NCBI RefSeq assembly: GCF_037126465.1
Contig: NC_088206.1
Coordinates: 52,122,841 to 52,186,840, forward strand
Reading direction: 5' to 3'
DNA: 64,000 nucleotides
Source of the DNA: Ornithodoros turicata
Taxonomy: Eukaryota > Arthropoda > Arachnida > Ixodida > Argasidae
Both the position numbers and the translations under genes were made by a program. How positions within the stretch are numbered: the first letter of the stretch is position 1; the number at the start of each line of letters is the position of its first letter. The notes beneath the pieces are model-generated. The model was not told the DNA's origin. It saw nothing but the letters and a program-made list of their open reading frames with translations, and made no database searches. Of the stretch, positions 20,329-31,090 are shown one piece after another.

Positions 20329-23300
20329 CACTGATCTCTATCTATAAAGGCTGGATGGCGCATGGGAGAGGGGCTCGCGGGGGAGAGGCGTGCATTCGGG
20401 CCGCCATGTTGGGAGGCCCTAAAGCGCAGTGTGCGCCCATAGAAAACAATGGGAGGCAACGGAGATTGTGAGTATTTATAGCGCTGCAGGCGTTGATCGT
20501 TGCTTGTCATCACACAATTTTGTAAGGTGCCAGTATACTGATGCATCCTAACAGTGTTTCACAGGTGTCCTGCCGTTCGATTCTTAATTACGTTATGTTT
20601 TGCATTCCGAAACTAGACCGTCACAGCAGTGCAGCGCTGGGGATTGTACTACAGTACGTTTCCCAGCCAATATTTCAACAAGAAACGATGTGAGGTTAAC
20701 AACCACCATGTATGTAATATCCCGTGCTGCGTTCTGGACAAAAATTGTTCCATAAAGAACGGTCCGGGAAAGGATATACTCGCATGGCAGAAAGAGATCG
20801 TTCTGTAGAACCAGAGCCGTCGTTTTAGCCGTGTATCGGTTAAGTATGATTTATATCAAGCACCGCCGCAGAAAGTGTCTTTTAGTGAACGACTGCTGTG
20901 CTTTGCCTCACAAATATGGACACACCGAAGCAGCCCAAATACGTTGTGAGCGTGATCTAATTGCTTCACGCAATTAGAACACGCTCGTTAGGACAGTTAA
21001 TCAGGTAGTGATGTAAGCTTAATCAATTAAGTTACTTAAAAGTGGTAACACCTCCTTGAGACGCAGGATTTACCTCTTTTTGAAGTACAGCCCTTCTATG
21101 TTTGTTTGTTTCTTCCTTCATTTGTTGATTATTTGCAGGCGCGGTTGTGCCAAACTGAATGCCCTTCTCGAGTACTCACATGCTTTTGCTGAATACAACT
21201 GCAGCGTGAGCAACGCTGCTTAGGAACGGGGGCCTGCTATCCAGTGCTGACTTTGTCATGCTTGTTATGTGGAGCATGTTCGAAAAAATGCAGCTGCACA
21301 TCTCAAACTCCAATGAGTATCATCGTCATCTAATAGAGAGCGTCGTAGCACCGTTGTGAGACCAGACACGCTTTCTGAATATCTTCTATGGCACCTTCCG
21401 CAGTTTGCACAATTTTGTTCAGCATCGAAGTCTCTCATAGGAACCACTTTGCATTAACTGTGACTCCCATCTTACATTTTGATGCGCAAGGGCCTTCTTG
21501 CACTACACACGTATGGTCTGCAACAGGATAATTGCAGCAGGACGATTTGGAGCTTGAAACAGTTGTGATTTTGTCATTTTGGCCCTCGTGTACCCAGTCT
21601 GTGAAACGTAAACAAAAAAAAATCTAACACGATATGCTTTTGTAAAGAAGGTCACTGATGGTGAGTAAAGAGAATATACAAGTTCAAGTTTATTCAACAT
21701 TTTATATCATACATTATATTATTCAACATTTTATATCATACATTATATTATTCAACATTTTATATCAAGTATATACAACATCAAGTTTATTCAAGTTATT
21801 TCTTGCACTTATGCGTTTCAGGATACAATGAACGTGCAGGGAGGTCACAAAAGACTACATTTATTGTTTTATGACCTTGCTACAATGACAATATATATTT
21901 TAGGAATGACAATGGACAGGTACTCTCTCTAAATTTGTAGCACTCAATTTTAGGTTAGAATGAGCAATGAATAGCAACTTCCCTCCTGGTATTTTCTTAT
22001 ATATGATGAATTTTGAATTTAATGTGATCAAATATGTGTTAACATAATAGTATATATAAGAATATAATACGTGATAAATGAATGTGATCAACAGTAGATG
22101 TAAACAACACCAGTAGCCAGAGAAGTGCATTCTCAAGAAATAATTTTCATCTTACAGCATATATGTGCATGCCTATTAACTGAAACAATTATCACGGTTC
22201 TCACGGTTTTAATTTCTGAGAGTGTACTGTAGAGACGGCTTACATCTACAACAGTTAATACAAGGTATTATATACTGTGAACGCCTTTAAAAATCCCACG
22301 TGACACATATGCCTTTACTTTCTGGAGGTGCTGTGGTAGTCAAAGTTTGTGGGCATTACGCAGGTTCTGCACCCATTTCTTGAGTATGTCGAGGCAGCTG
22401 TGAAGTAACCTGCATTGATGATGATTATTCCAATTTTTATGGTGCATCGACAACAAAGGAAATAATACATCAGAACATTGATTTGGGTGCAACCAGTTAA
22501 AAATGAATATGTTGTTTAATAAATGCATTGGACAAATGTTAAAACATCGGTTTAAAACATGGTTTACAATCCGTGTATCTTCTAAAAATTAAAAAGATGA
22601 AAAACTATTCTAGAAAGAATATGGGGAACTCTTCTAAAAAGAATTATAATCTCTAATTATTATATTGCTGGGTGAAGGAGCCTAAAGTGTAAGGTGTATT
22701 TCTGATGTGAACCTGTAAGAAAATATGCAAAACTGAGAGAGGCTAACCACAGTGCGTGCACTGAGGTTGTTCCTTCCTGTAAAGTAGAAACCAGTGGATG
22801 AGGGACGTGACACTTACCTGTACACCCAGCCGTATCACACTACACAGAGCCTATTCACTACCTACTATTCACTGGGTAGCCCTCATGACGAAACCTGTAT
22901 TGAGAGACCACTTTTGCCTTAAAAACTGCTTCAAATAGCGCGACACGCTACAAATTATTGCTATCGTAACAAGCTGACGATACAGCTCAGACAAAGGCGT
23001 TGTTCAAGTCGCGCCACACCACCGTTACGTAGGACTCTTTGTCACAAATCAAACCAAGGCACAAAACAATACCAATACATGAAAAAAGGTGACAATCGTG
23101 GTCTCATTATGACGTAATACCGAACTTGCGCGTGAAGGTAATTCAAAGAAATGAATGTGGCACTTGCTTCCGCAGAGAACACCGTGTACCATGCTAGCAA
23201 TGCATGCAAAAAAGCGCTCGAGTGCTCGCACATATATTGATGACAACACTACCTGTGTAGTGTAACGTGTTCTTTCAAGCATATTATGCACTCAAACTGT

Positions 23301-23630
23301 ATTTGCCGCCGGGTAAAATGCAAGTGTGCTCGATTGAACGTCGGAAGAGCGATAAAGCAACCTGCATCCAGTGCTCGTTTTGGACAAAAAAACACTTCAT
23401 AATGGTCAACTAAATATACAGAATGAACGCCTATTTATTCCTCGATAAAGAGTGACTCACCTGTATAAATTTAGGCCCTGTAACCTTGCCAGTACGGTTG
23501 GTACGACCGTAATTGCAAGAAGTTGCCATGATCGCTGCGGCGACTGTTGTGAGCACCGTAAGATGGCTGCCGGTTTCTTCACGCTCGCGCTCCCTATCCG
23601 CGATCCAGCCTTTTACAATCGAGATCAGTG
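20329..23630. mobile_element. 3.3-kb TIR element with 8-bp TSD, no transposase seen (copy 1)
   Basis: The left end CACTGATCTCTATCTATAAA then GGCTGGAT, and the right end ATCCAGCCTTTTACAATC then GAGATCAGTG, are inverted repeats of about 45 bp with mismatches. GTTTATGC flanks both sides (20321-20328, 23631-23638) and is continuous satellite sequence when joined. An 8-bp TSD allows hAT, P or Merlin; CACTG is not a standard hAT end, so the superfamily is left open. No ORF above about 90 codons looks coding. The interior is AT-rich with a triple repeat of ATTCAACATTTTATATC (about 21.69-21.77 kb). A second copy starts at 59881. Confidence 0.7.
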
Positions 23631-23873
23631 GTTTATGCATTCATCCACGGCATCTCTTGCGAAGATTTCTGTTCGATGTGCACCTGCGAACGTACTTCGT
23701 CAAGTAAAAAGAATAGTGAATTCACGACTTTAATGTTAAAATCTTTAACGAAATTTTCTATTTTGACGTTAACGATTTATTGAATGTAAATGCGTAACTA
23801 ACGCTGTTGATGTTGTGACTGTATTGTTGAAATGCGAGCGGGCTCCAGTGGCGGGCTCGTAGCCTAGTCACAC
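23631..23873 (+). repeat. Satellite unit between two transposons
   Basis: One near-complete unit starting GTTTATGCATTCATCCACGG and ending AGCCTAGTCACAC. Its two ends are the TSDs of the flanking elements. Confidence 0.8.
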
Positions 23874-24715
23874 CAGAGCCGTGTATGCCAAAGGGAGTCT
23901 GGCCATTAATGGAACATGCCTATACCTGGAGCTCCACCCACTTTTTGAGCTCTCTGGCCAATCACGAGCCAAAATACAGTTCGCTATTAACCTCAGGCTA
24001 TCCAAGCTATATATTACCTGTATTAACTGGGTGCCGACATTTTCGGGAAACTGGATTGGATTAGATTGAATAGGATATTCCCTGACGACCTAGCAACATA
24101 ATGGATTTTGCGTCCACTTTTAACGGCGCCATCTGGATGGTGAGGGGCACGCCGGGAAGACGCAGAATAGCAGAAGTAGCAGAAGCAGAAGTGCTTGCTA
24201 GCAGAACTGATTGGCCGGCAGAACCGCTAGTTGGAACAGACTGCCGGTATTATACGTATTTTAACTATGAAACATAACAAGACTGAACCAAGAACGGGCA
24301 AAGGTGTGTGTATGAATAAAAGTATGTCACAAAATGAAAATTTTTGGCCATTTGTAGCGTTTTTCTCGCTATTTGCCTGTGATCGCTGCCGTTACTAGGC
24401 CTAACAAGGACGACAAAACATATTATTTTCAGGTAAACATCGACACTGGAGCGTAATTTAAAGGTGATTTGCAAGATAATTGCAACAGAATGTACACTTA
24501 CGGAATAAAATTGACGTAATTTGTGAAAAAAAATTGTCATGAAATCCTCGCTTCGCCGTTCCAAGCTACGCCGCCATTTTCGGGAAAATTTTGGTGTCAT
24601 GGCGGCCCGCATAGAAAACAGCAGCCAATGAAAAACGCTCAATTTGATTGACAGGTCGAGCCCCTTTTTTAGGCTCCTCCTAATGGCCAGACTCCCTTTG
24701 GCATACACGGCACTG
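23874..24715. mobile_element. hAT-type MITE with perfect 8-bp TSD
   Basis: The ends CAGAGCCGTGTATGCC and GGCATACACGGCACTG are inverted, and the match continues through AAAGGGAGTCTGGCCATTA. AGTCACAC lies on both sides (23866-23873, 24716-24723) and is satellite sequence. The 842-bp interior has a minus-strand open frame of 147 codons (24708-24265) without recognisable domains; it lies partly in the TIR and is probably not a gene. CAGNG ends with an 8-bp TSD are diagnostic of hAT. Confidence 0.75.
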
Positions 24716-24974
24716 AGTCACACTGTCGTTACCGTCGTTTATGCATTCATCCACGGGATCTCTTGCGAAGATTTCTGTTCGATGAGCACCTGCGAACGTA
24801 CTTCGTCAATTAAAAAAATAGTGAATTCACGACTTTAATGATAAAATCTTTAACGGAATTTTCTATTTTGACGTCAACGATTTATTGAATGTAAATGCGT
24901 AACTAACGCTATTGATGTTGTGACTGTATTGTTGAAATGCGAGCGGGCTCCAGTGGCGGGTATGGCGGGCTAGA
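24716..24974 (+). repeat. Satellite unit left of the P element
   Basis: The unit resumes at AGTCACACTGTCGTTACCG and runs to GGCTCCAGTGGCGGG at about 24960, where it changes to ATGGCGGGCTAGA before the P element. Confidence 0.75.
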
Positions 24975-24996
24975 ATGAATAATGGCCTGTGACACT

Positions 24997-26246
24997 TCCA
25001 TAGGCTCCCATTGGGTCGATTTCTCCAGGCGCACTAGCGCCAAACTCTCCCCTTGTGGCGGCCGGCTGATTTCTGCGCATGCGCATTATGAGGATCGTTC
25101 CACGGAGGGTGGCTGCGAATAGCGACGGCGAGGCCGTTGTTCAGTACCCCTATCCATCATGGCGGTGTGCAGCATGTGGTTGTGGCTTTACACTGTTTAT
25201 TGGATTTCTACGAAGTTTCTTGCAGAATTTGCAGTGTATAGAGTGTACTGCGCGGTAGTTTCGTCTTCGTGGTAGGAACCCATTGCTGATCCACAGGGTG
25301 AATACGACAGTCTTGGTTTGTGTGTGCGGGTTCGTCTGTTTGAGTGACACGTACACGCAGATTGTTTCCATCAGGTGTATTGAAACAGTTATCGTTACAA
25401 GCTGTACAAGTGCATTTAAGGAAGTAGGAACCCTATTTACATCGATAGCGATTACGAGACAACCACTTCACAGGAAAATTCACTGGCTGTTAGTATCTAT
25501 TTTGATAAGGTAATGAACAGTGTGCTGTAATCGAGGGTGGAAGACAAACTGTGCGTCAAGACATACACGCTATGTACACAAGAAGAGCGATCTCTCTAAA
25601 AATGTAAATAAACTATACTCCAAGAATTTGAGACAATTGTATAGGTACAACACGAACCTCACGGCAAACACGGATTAGTCTAAATCACATAGATCAGGGA
25701 CATATCTCAGTGCCCTGTGCACACATTTCGCCAGTGCGGTGGAACCAGTAAAACAGACTAACACGCATTAACACTGGTGCTTTGGATCATAGTTGGTACT
25801 TTCAGCTACCTTAGACATATACATCTACGTGATGTCAGTAGCAGAACATTGACAGGAATGACGGAATGATCATGGTGTATCCAGTATTGCGTAAAAGCAC
25901 ATGAAATAACAGAACGGAGAGCAATTTTATGAGGCCATCTGAAGCAATATTAAGGTAAGTGTGGTACACAAAAGACTAAAGCTGAGACTAGGGTAAGAGA
26001 ACAAACGTGATGCCAGACAAATACACAAAGAGTGCATGTGACCCAGATAATGACCAAAGACATTTGGAGAGTGCTAACAAAAATAATGCAACAAAATATA
26101 AAGCCTTATTAGCATAGTATCACACATTACAAGCATAAGTGTACCTAGATGTCACAACATTTAGAAAAATTGGCATGTAGCATTACATTCACAAAAACAG
26201 AGAGAACCTCTTATGGCACATGCTCCGCTAGTCACGAAAAAAAAAT
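24997..26246. other. Non-coding 3' flank inside the P element
   Basis: No convincing coding frame. The region is unremarkable apart from the TIR; the transposase stop codon is at its right edge. Confidence 0.4.
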
Positions 26247-29200
26247 TCACGTGGGAACAGGTCGTACACAAAGTTCCTTAACACTGTGTGTGTGCGGTGC
26301 TGTGCCATGGGATTGTGCAAGCTTCTTGCCTTTCCTGGCAGCTGCTGAATGCCTGCACTTATGTAGTTTGAGGCTACGATTGACAAACCGCAGATGCCAT
26401 TTCAGACGCATATGTACATACTGTTTTGCAAATCTATCGTGACATGCTGCACTACAGAAGATGTCTGTGCTGAGTCTGAGTACGCCACACAGCGACCTGC
26501 ACACATTTGGCAAATGGCACACGGAGCCAATGGTGTCCAAGAAAACAGTCTCCATTGCTTGAACGTGACGAAAACAGTTATCAGACGGGACAGTAATGTT
26601 CCCAAACATCTCGCCAGGTACGTCGTTTGCTTTGAGAAGAGCCAGGAATTGGTGCGTGCCACTCAGAGTGTCTTGGTCTTCGGGTTTCAGGAAGCGTGCA
26701 CACACACATGCATCTGGACTGCTTTTGAGGAAATCTTTAACGAGGCAGCCAGCAACATAGTACTGGACATTATCGTCGACTATCTTTGAGCTTGCTGCCG
26801 ATGGTACTGGAGAGTCTGTCGACTGGGACAAAGATGATGTTTGTCCATCTTGGGTCGCTGCTGTTGGCTCCGACACACTGCTTTCACTTGCAAGGCTCGC
26901 CAGCATCACTGCGGTGTCTTCTTGACAATTTCCTTCTTTTGAGAGCTTCATGAGCTTTGAAATGCATATGTGTTTGAGTCCTGCAGTGAATTGCGATACG
27001 CTGGGGTTCTCGTTGCACCCGTGCTGCTGACGCACTATCCCAAACAAGTTCTCGAGAGGATCCTGCTGCAACCTTCTTGTGAGGAGATAATTATATCCAT
27101 AATTTGCGTGCAGGTCTTGCCACAGGAGCATCACAGCCCTGATCGTTATTTTCCATCCCCTGATGGTATGCGGTTGACGGGAAGATTCAAAGTGCCACTG
27201 GTCAATCCAGAGTAGGCATTCCTCCAGAAAGTGGATGTGGTCAGAGTCTTCGGAAATTGCAAAACGTAATTTTGAACCCTTCTGTCTCACACATGAGCTG
27301 TTCAAGGTGTCAAACAGCTTGTCCATTCGCTCCACGAACTCTGCTGTCGACCTTGCGGACACAGGCAATTCCTGGAGAGACACAAGCACAAGCAAGGCGA
27401 GGGAGACAGTGGCGCTTAACACCTGCGTTGCTCTTTGAACGTTCATATCTGCAAATGGGTGCTTGTAGATATGTTTGTCAGTGAGGTTGGGGGCTAACTT
27501 TGGTCGCAGGGGATTGGTGCTTTCGTGGAGGGCAACTATATGAGACCACTCCACGGTCTGTGAGCCAATTTTTAGAACATGCTGGCGCAGGTTGTTTCTT
27601 GTGCACTTAATGAGGTGAGGCGTGTCGAAAAGAAAGAAAATCTTGTCGTCATTCAGCATAAAGTATGGCCGTTCAGGTGACACGTTGAGCAGGGTGGACA
27701 GTGCAACGTTGTTAGACCCCTGGTCGCACATCACTGCTTTTACGATCATGCCTACTTCTCTGAGTTTTCCAATGATGTCCAGCAGCAATCTTTTTATAGT
27801 AGGGGCTGGTGTTGAATTGTGTGAAGCCACGAACGCAACTGGTTGAACCCAGCTCCTCGATATACCAGACACAAGCACAACGAAGGCTTCGTTAGCCACA
27901 CGAGGCGATGTCTCCACTCCGTCATCTGTGAAGCCCCGAACAATGTCATGCTTTATGTCATACTGTAGCAGCCGATTTATTGCCATCTCATCAAACATCA
28001 GAGAACATGTCTTGTCTCGTTTGCTCCAGTTCTCCGTTGCGTCTCGAATGGTCTTTATTACACCTGGTATTATTCCAGTCTTCATCGGTATGTTTGAAAG
28101 CCACCTTTTGATTGTTCTTATGCTTGGAAGGTGCAAGTTTGATGCAACAAACCGGTAAGCTTTAGGCCCGTGAAAGAAAAGGTTCATCGCAAACTTTCGG
28201 ACCATTGCTGGCCATCTCCTACCATGCTTGTTTACGTGCAGGAGGTCGATATGATTAGACAGCAATGCGAAAATCTCGCTGGGGATGAACCGTTTCATTA
28301 CGAGTAATGCGTCTCGTTTTGTCACCTCTTTTCCTTTCTTTTCCTTGAGACGGTTCAGGGCCTTTCTGTACCTTGCTACTTGCTGCTTCAGCTTTGCAAT
28401 GTATCTTGCAGTCCTGGGTGTATAAGCCCGCCCTTTTGCTCTTGACCTCGAGGTACTGGGGATGGAGGGTGTTCTGTCGTCTTGTGGTGGCATGGTGCAG
28501 CTGGATGGCGTTCTCTCATCTTGTGGTGGCATGGCGCAGCTGGACGGTGTCCCATTGTCTTGTGGTGGCATGGTGGAGCTGGATAGCGTTCTGTCATCCT
28601 GTGGTGGCATGGCGCAGCCGGACAACGTCCTGTCGTCTTGTGGTGGCATGGTGGAGATGGAGGGTGTCCCATTGTCATGTGGTTGCATAGTGGAGCTGGA
28701 GGGAAGCACTGGAAAACAAGACATAGCTTTTGAAGCGAAGCTTAAAGCCTATGCTTTATGCAGTGGCGCAGCATGCTGGGGGCCTTGGGTGCAGAATTGT
28801 AAAGGGCGCAAAATTTCAGTGGGGAACACCAGTGCCAGGTCTGAAGCAAAACGGAGAAGTTTGCTTCACTTTTACAAAAGGCCTCTGTTCACTTTTGTAC
28901 AAGATAGCATCCTTGAATTGCATGACATGATTGAAATTTTAAAGCAAATCATGCCGAGTATGACATTTTTACATCTATGAAAGTTCTTATGGCACAGTAA
29001 ATGGTAAGTGCTATTCTGAAACCATAAAAGGGAGCACAGAGCGCAACAGAACAGGTGGCCTCAGTAATCAGAATTGTCATCTACATGCCCGGCTGTCATA
29101 CGAGGTTAGGTGAACTCCTTATTAGAAAAATATCTCGGTCCAAGCTCTGCTGCACTGATGCACCCGAAGAAACACCAGTACAGTCATGTCTCGCTTATCC

Positions 29201-30694
29201 GGACGCCTTGGTTCCCCACTCATTCTGTCCGGAAACAGAGTTTTCCGGATAAGTGAAACAAACTAAAACGGGGCAAGTGGGGGTGTTTCCTGCGCTGTAG
29301 TCCGGATAACAAGGTTTTTGGATAAATGAATTCCGGATAACCGAGACATGACCGTATTATATTTCATAAATCTGCCGGGTGACAAAAAAATCACCTCATG
29401 GCTATTCTGTCCCCATTTTAAATTCTTTCGTTTGCTGCAGATGCTGTTTTGCAGAATGTTGTGGTGCAGTGAAAAATGGAAAGTGGGGTCGTTTGTCGTT
29501 AATTTCTACAGTTGCAAAATAGTCATTAGTTACTGTAAAGCGTAATATAAGAAAATATTTTCTCACCATTCTCCGGTTCTGAAGGAACGTGGGGCTGTGG
29601 GAGGTGATATGGGTGGTCCAGGCCAGCCAGCAGTTGGTGTGTGCTTTCTGTTTGAGATTATAAAAGAGATGGGCTGTGAAGTACTCATACCACAACTCAG
29701 GAGGTTGAGCTGATAATGTGAATGCATTCCAAGGGCAGATGACTTAAGTAAAGATAGAATCGCCCAAGAAGGAAGAAGACAAAAAATGTGGCCCACCTAT
29801 GTGCTGAGAAGCAGGATTTTCATGAAGTGCTTCTGGTGATGAGATGGCCATGGAATCCATACCTAAGAGAGGAGTAGAAAGAGGTTGGTATTTGTGGGGA
29901 CAAGAGCAGGGGCATGACATATGTGTACATTTGGCAATTATGCAATGCTTTTAGGCATTCATGCTTACGTAGCTCAAGACATTCACATTCCTGATAAGGA
30001 CAGAAAGCCAGGGTGAGGAGACAGATCACAGAGATGAAGGGAATCTTTCAGGTGTTGGCAACAGACAATTTAAACGCCTCACCATAAGGGGGGGGGGAAA
30101 TTAGAAATAAAAATACAATGCATTTACCCGTGCGCTCATCATCCGCAGGGAGGTGCACAAGAGAAGTGCGGCCATCATTGCCCATTGGAATGTTGCTTGA
30201 ATGGCAGAAAAGCTCTGTGCCTGTTTTTAATGATGAATCATAAATAAGCTTGTTCACTAATCTGCTATTTGCCTATAATATGCTGTTGAAATCACCACTG
30301 CCACATCTTACCATTTGGGACCAGAAACTGCACTCTTGAATTGTTCACAGGCACTGTCGGTACTGCACTCTTCTTGAGTCGTTTACAGGCTGGATCCATG
30401 AAATCACTTCGTCGGAAGTGCTCAGAGCATAGCACAGAACTTTTGTAAGCTTGCTCCGGAGGTTTCTGAGCAATGTCCGGCCTGTTAGCGTACCGGAGCC
30501 ATCGTAGAAACCTGAACATATGCGTGGTGACTTTCAATTTCTGGGCGACAAAATTGCTAATGCAAAGGCAGTTCTCTCAGGACTTACCTTTCGTCTTTGG
30601 GAATTCGAAAGAAACTACAGTTGGCTGTCGCACCGTTGTTATTGCACCACTTGGCACAGCAGTTAACGTGCGCTCGCCGTCTTTTCTCAGACAT
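26247..30694 (-). CDS. P-element transposase with THAP domain, four exons, 965 aa
   Basis: The exons are 30694-30588, 30511-30312, 30256-30128 and 28708-26247. Each junction has GT/AG ends, all phases agree and the total is 2898 nt, so the frame is intact. Residues 1-90 form a THAP zinc domain: CCAKWCNNNGATANC, FFRIPKDE, then after intron 1 WLRY, VLCSEHF and a terminal AVPTV. Then come a Pro-rich repeat (MPPQDDRTLSS type, seven rounds) and a basic leucine-rich segment ARYIAKLKQQVARYRKALNRL, which is a likely dimerisation coil. The catalytic region includes LMFDEMAINRLLQYD, VMCDQGSNNVALSTLL, FLFDTPHLIKCTRNN and, near the end, LENLFGIVRQQHGCNENPS, all standard P/THAP9 blocks with the acidic residues in place. 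The THAP domain would bind subterminal DNA and the RNase H-like core would cut. It could alternatively be a host-domesticated THAP9 homologue, but TIRs surround it. Confidence 0.85.
28459..28690 (-). repeat. 39-bp coding minisatellite in P transposase
   Basis: About six tandem 39-bp units encode MPPQDDRTLSSxT-type repeats between the THAP domain and the coil. Units differ by a few substitutions that keep the frame. Repeat number is probably variable among copies. Confidence 0.7.
29181..29354. mobile_element. pogo/Tigger-type MITE in intron 3 of the P gene
   Basis: CAGTCATGTCTCGCTTATCC and its near-perfect inverse ending GGATAACCGAGACATGACCG form about 24-bp TIRs. TA flanks both sides (29179-29180, 29355-29356). 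174 bp and non-coding. TA duplication and the TATCCGGA motif fit Tc1/mariner-pogo MITEs. Confidence 0.7.
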
Positions 30695-30799
30695 ATCGGC
30701 TGCTCGTGCTCAAAAGCTTGCAAAAACAGGTGAACGTCGCATTCGCAAACTTACTCACACAGACGTTGATCCGACGGGACACACGGAGCGGAGCAACGG

Positions 30800-30805
30800 T
30801 TTATA
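30800..30805 (-). promoter_or_regulatory. Possible TATA box of P transposase
   Basis: TATAAA on the minus strand 106 bp upstream of the ATG and inside the element end. Position is suitable for a core promoter; not otherwise supported. Confidence 0.35.
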
Positions 30806-31090
30806 TCGCGCGCGTCTGTCTTTCGCTCTTCGGACAGGCACACGATTGGTCGCCTTTGAAAAGTCGGTTGCGGTACACGTGACATTAACAACAACGACAA
30901 TTGAGATAATACAACAAACACATAAGTCAGAGCAGTACCATTTATTTTTTGTAATTCCAAAAAGTACACCTTCAATTAGAATTTGGTGTGCGGTTTGTAG
31001 GAGAGCCAGCAGGGTGGTGGTGCTGCCGTCGCCGTCGACTAGGGCGGCACGCTTGTCGGGGCCGCGAACTTAGCAGAGTGTCATAGGCCA

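Larger units (their letters stand above)
24983..31090 (-). mobile_element. P-superfamily transposon (THAP9-like), probable complete copy
   Basis: TGGCCTGTGACACT at 24983-24996 and its inverse AGTGTCATAGGCCA at 31077-31090 differ at one position and enclose the whole P transposase gene. The 8 bp outside are ATGAATAA (24975-24982) and GTGAATAG (31091-31098), which match at 6 of 8, consistent with an old 8-bp TSD. The short TIR length fits P elements. Boundaries are less secure than the gene because the TIR is short and the TSD imperfect. Confidence 0.55.

Noticed and set aside
28373..28980. Plus-strand ORFs of 105 and 172 codons antisense to the P transposase
   Set aside because: Frame shadows of the 39-bp coding minisatellite.
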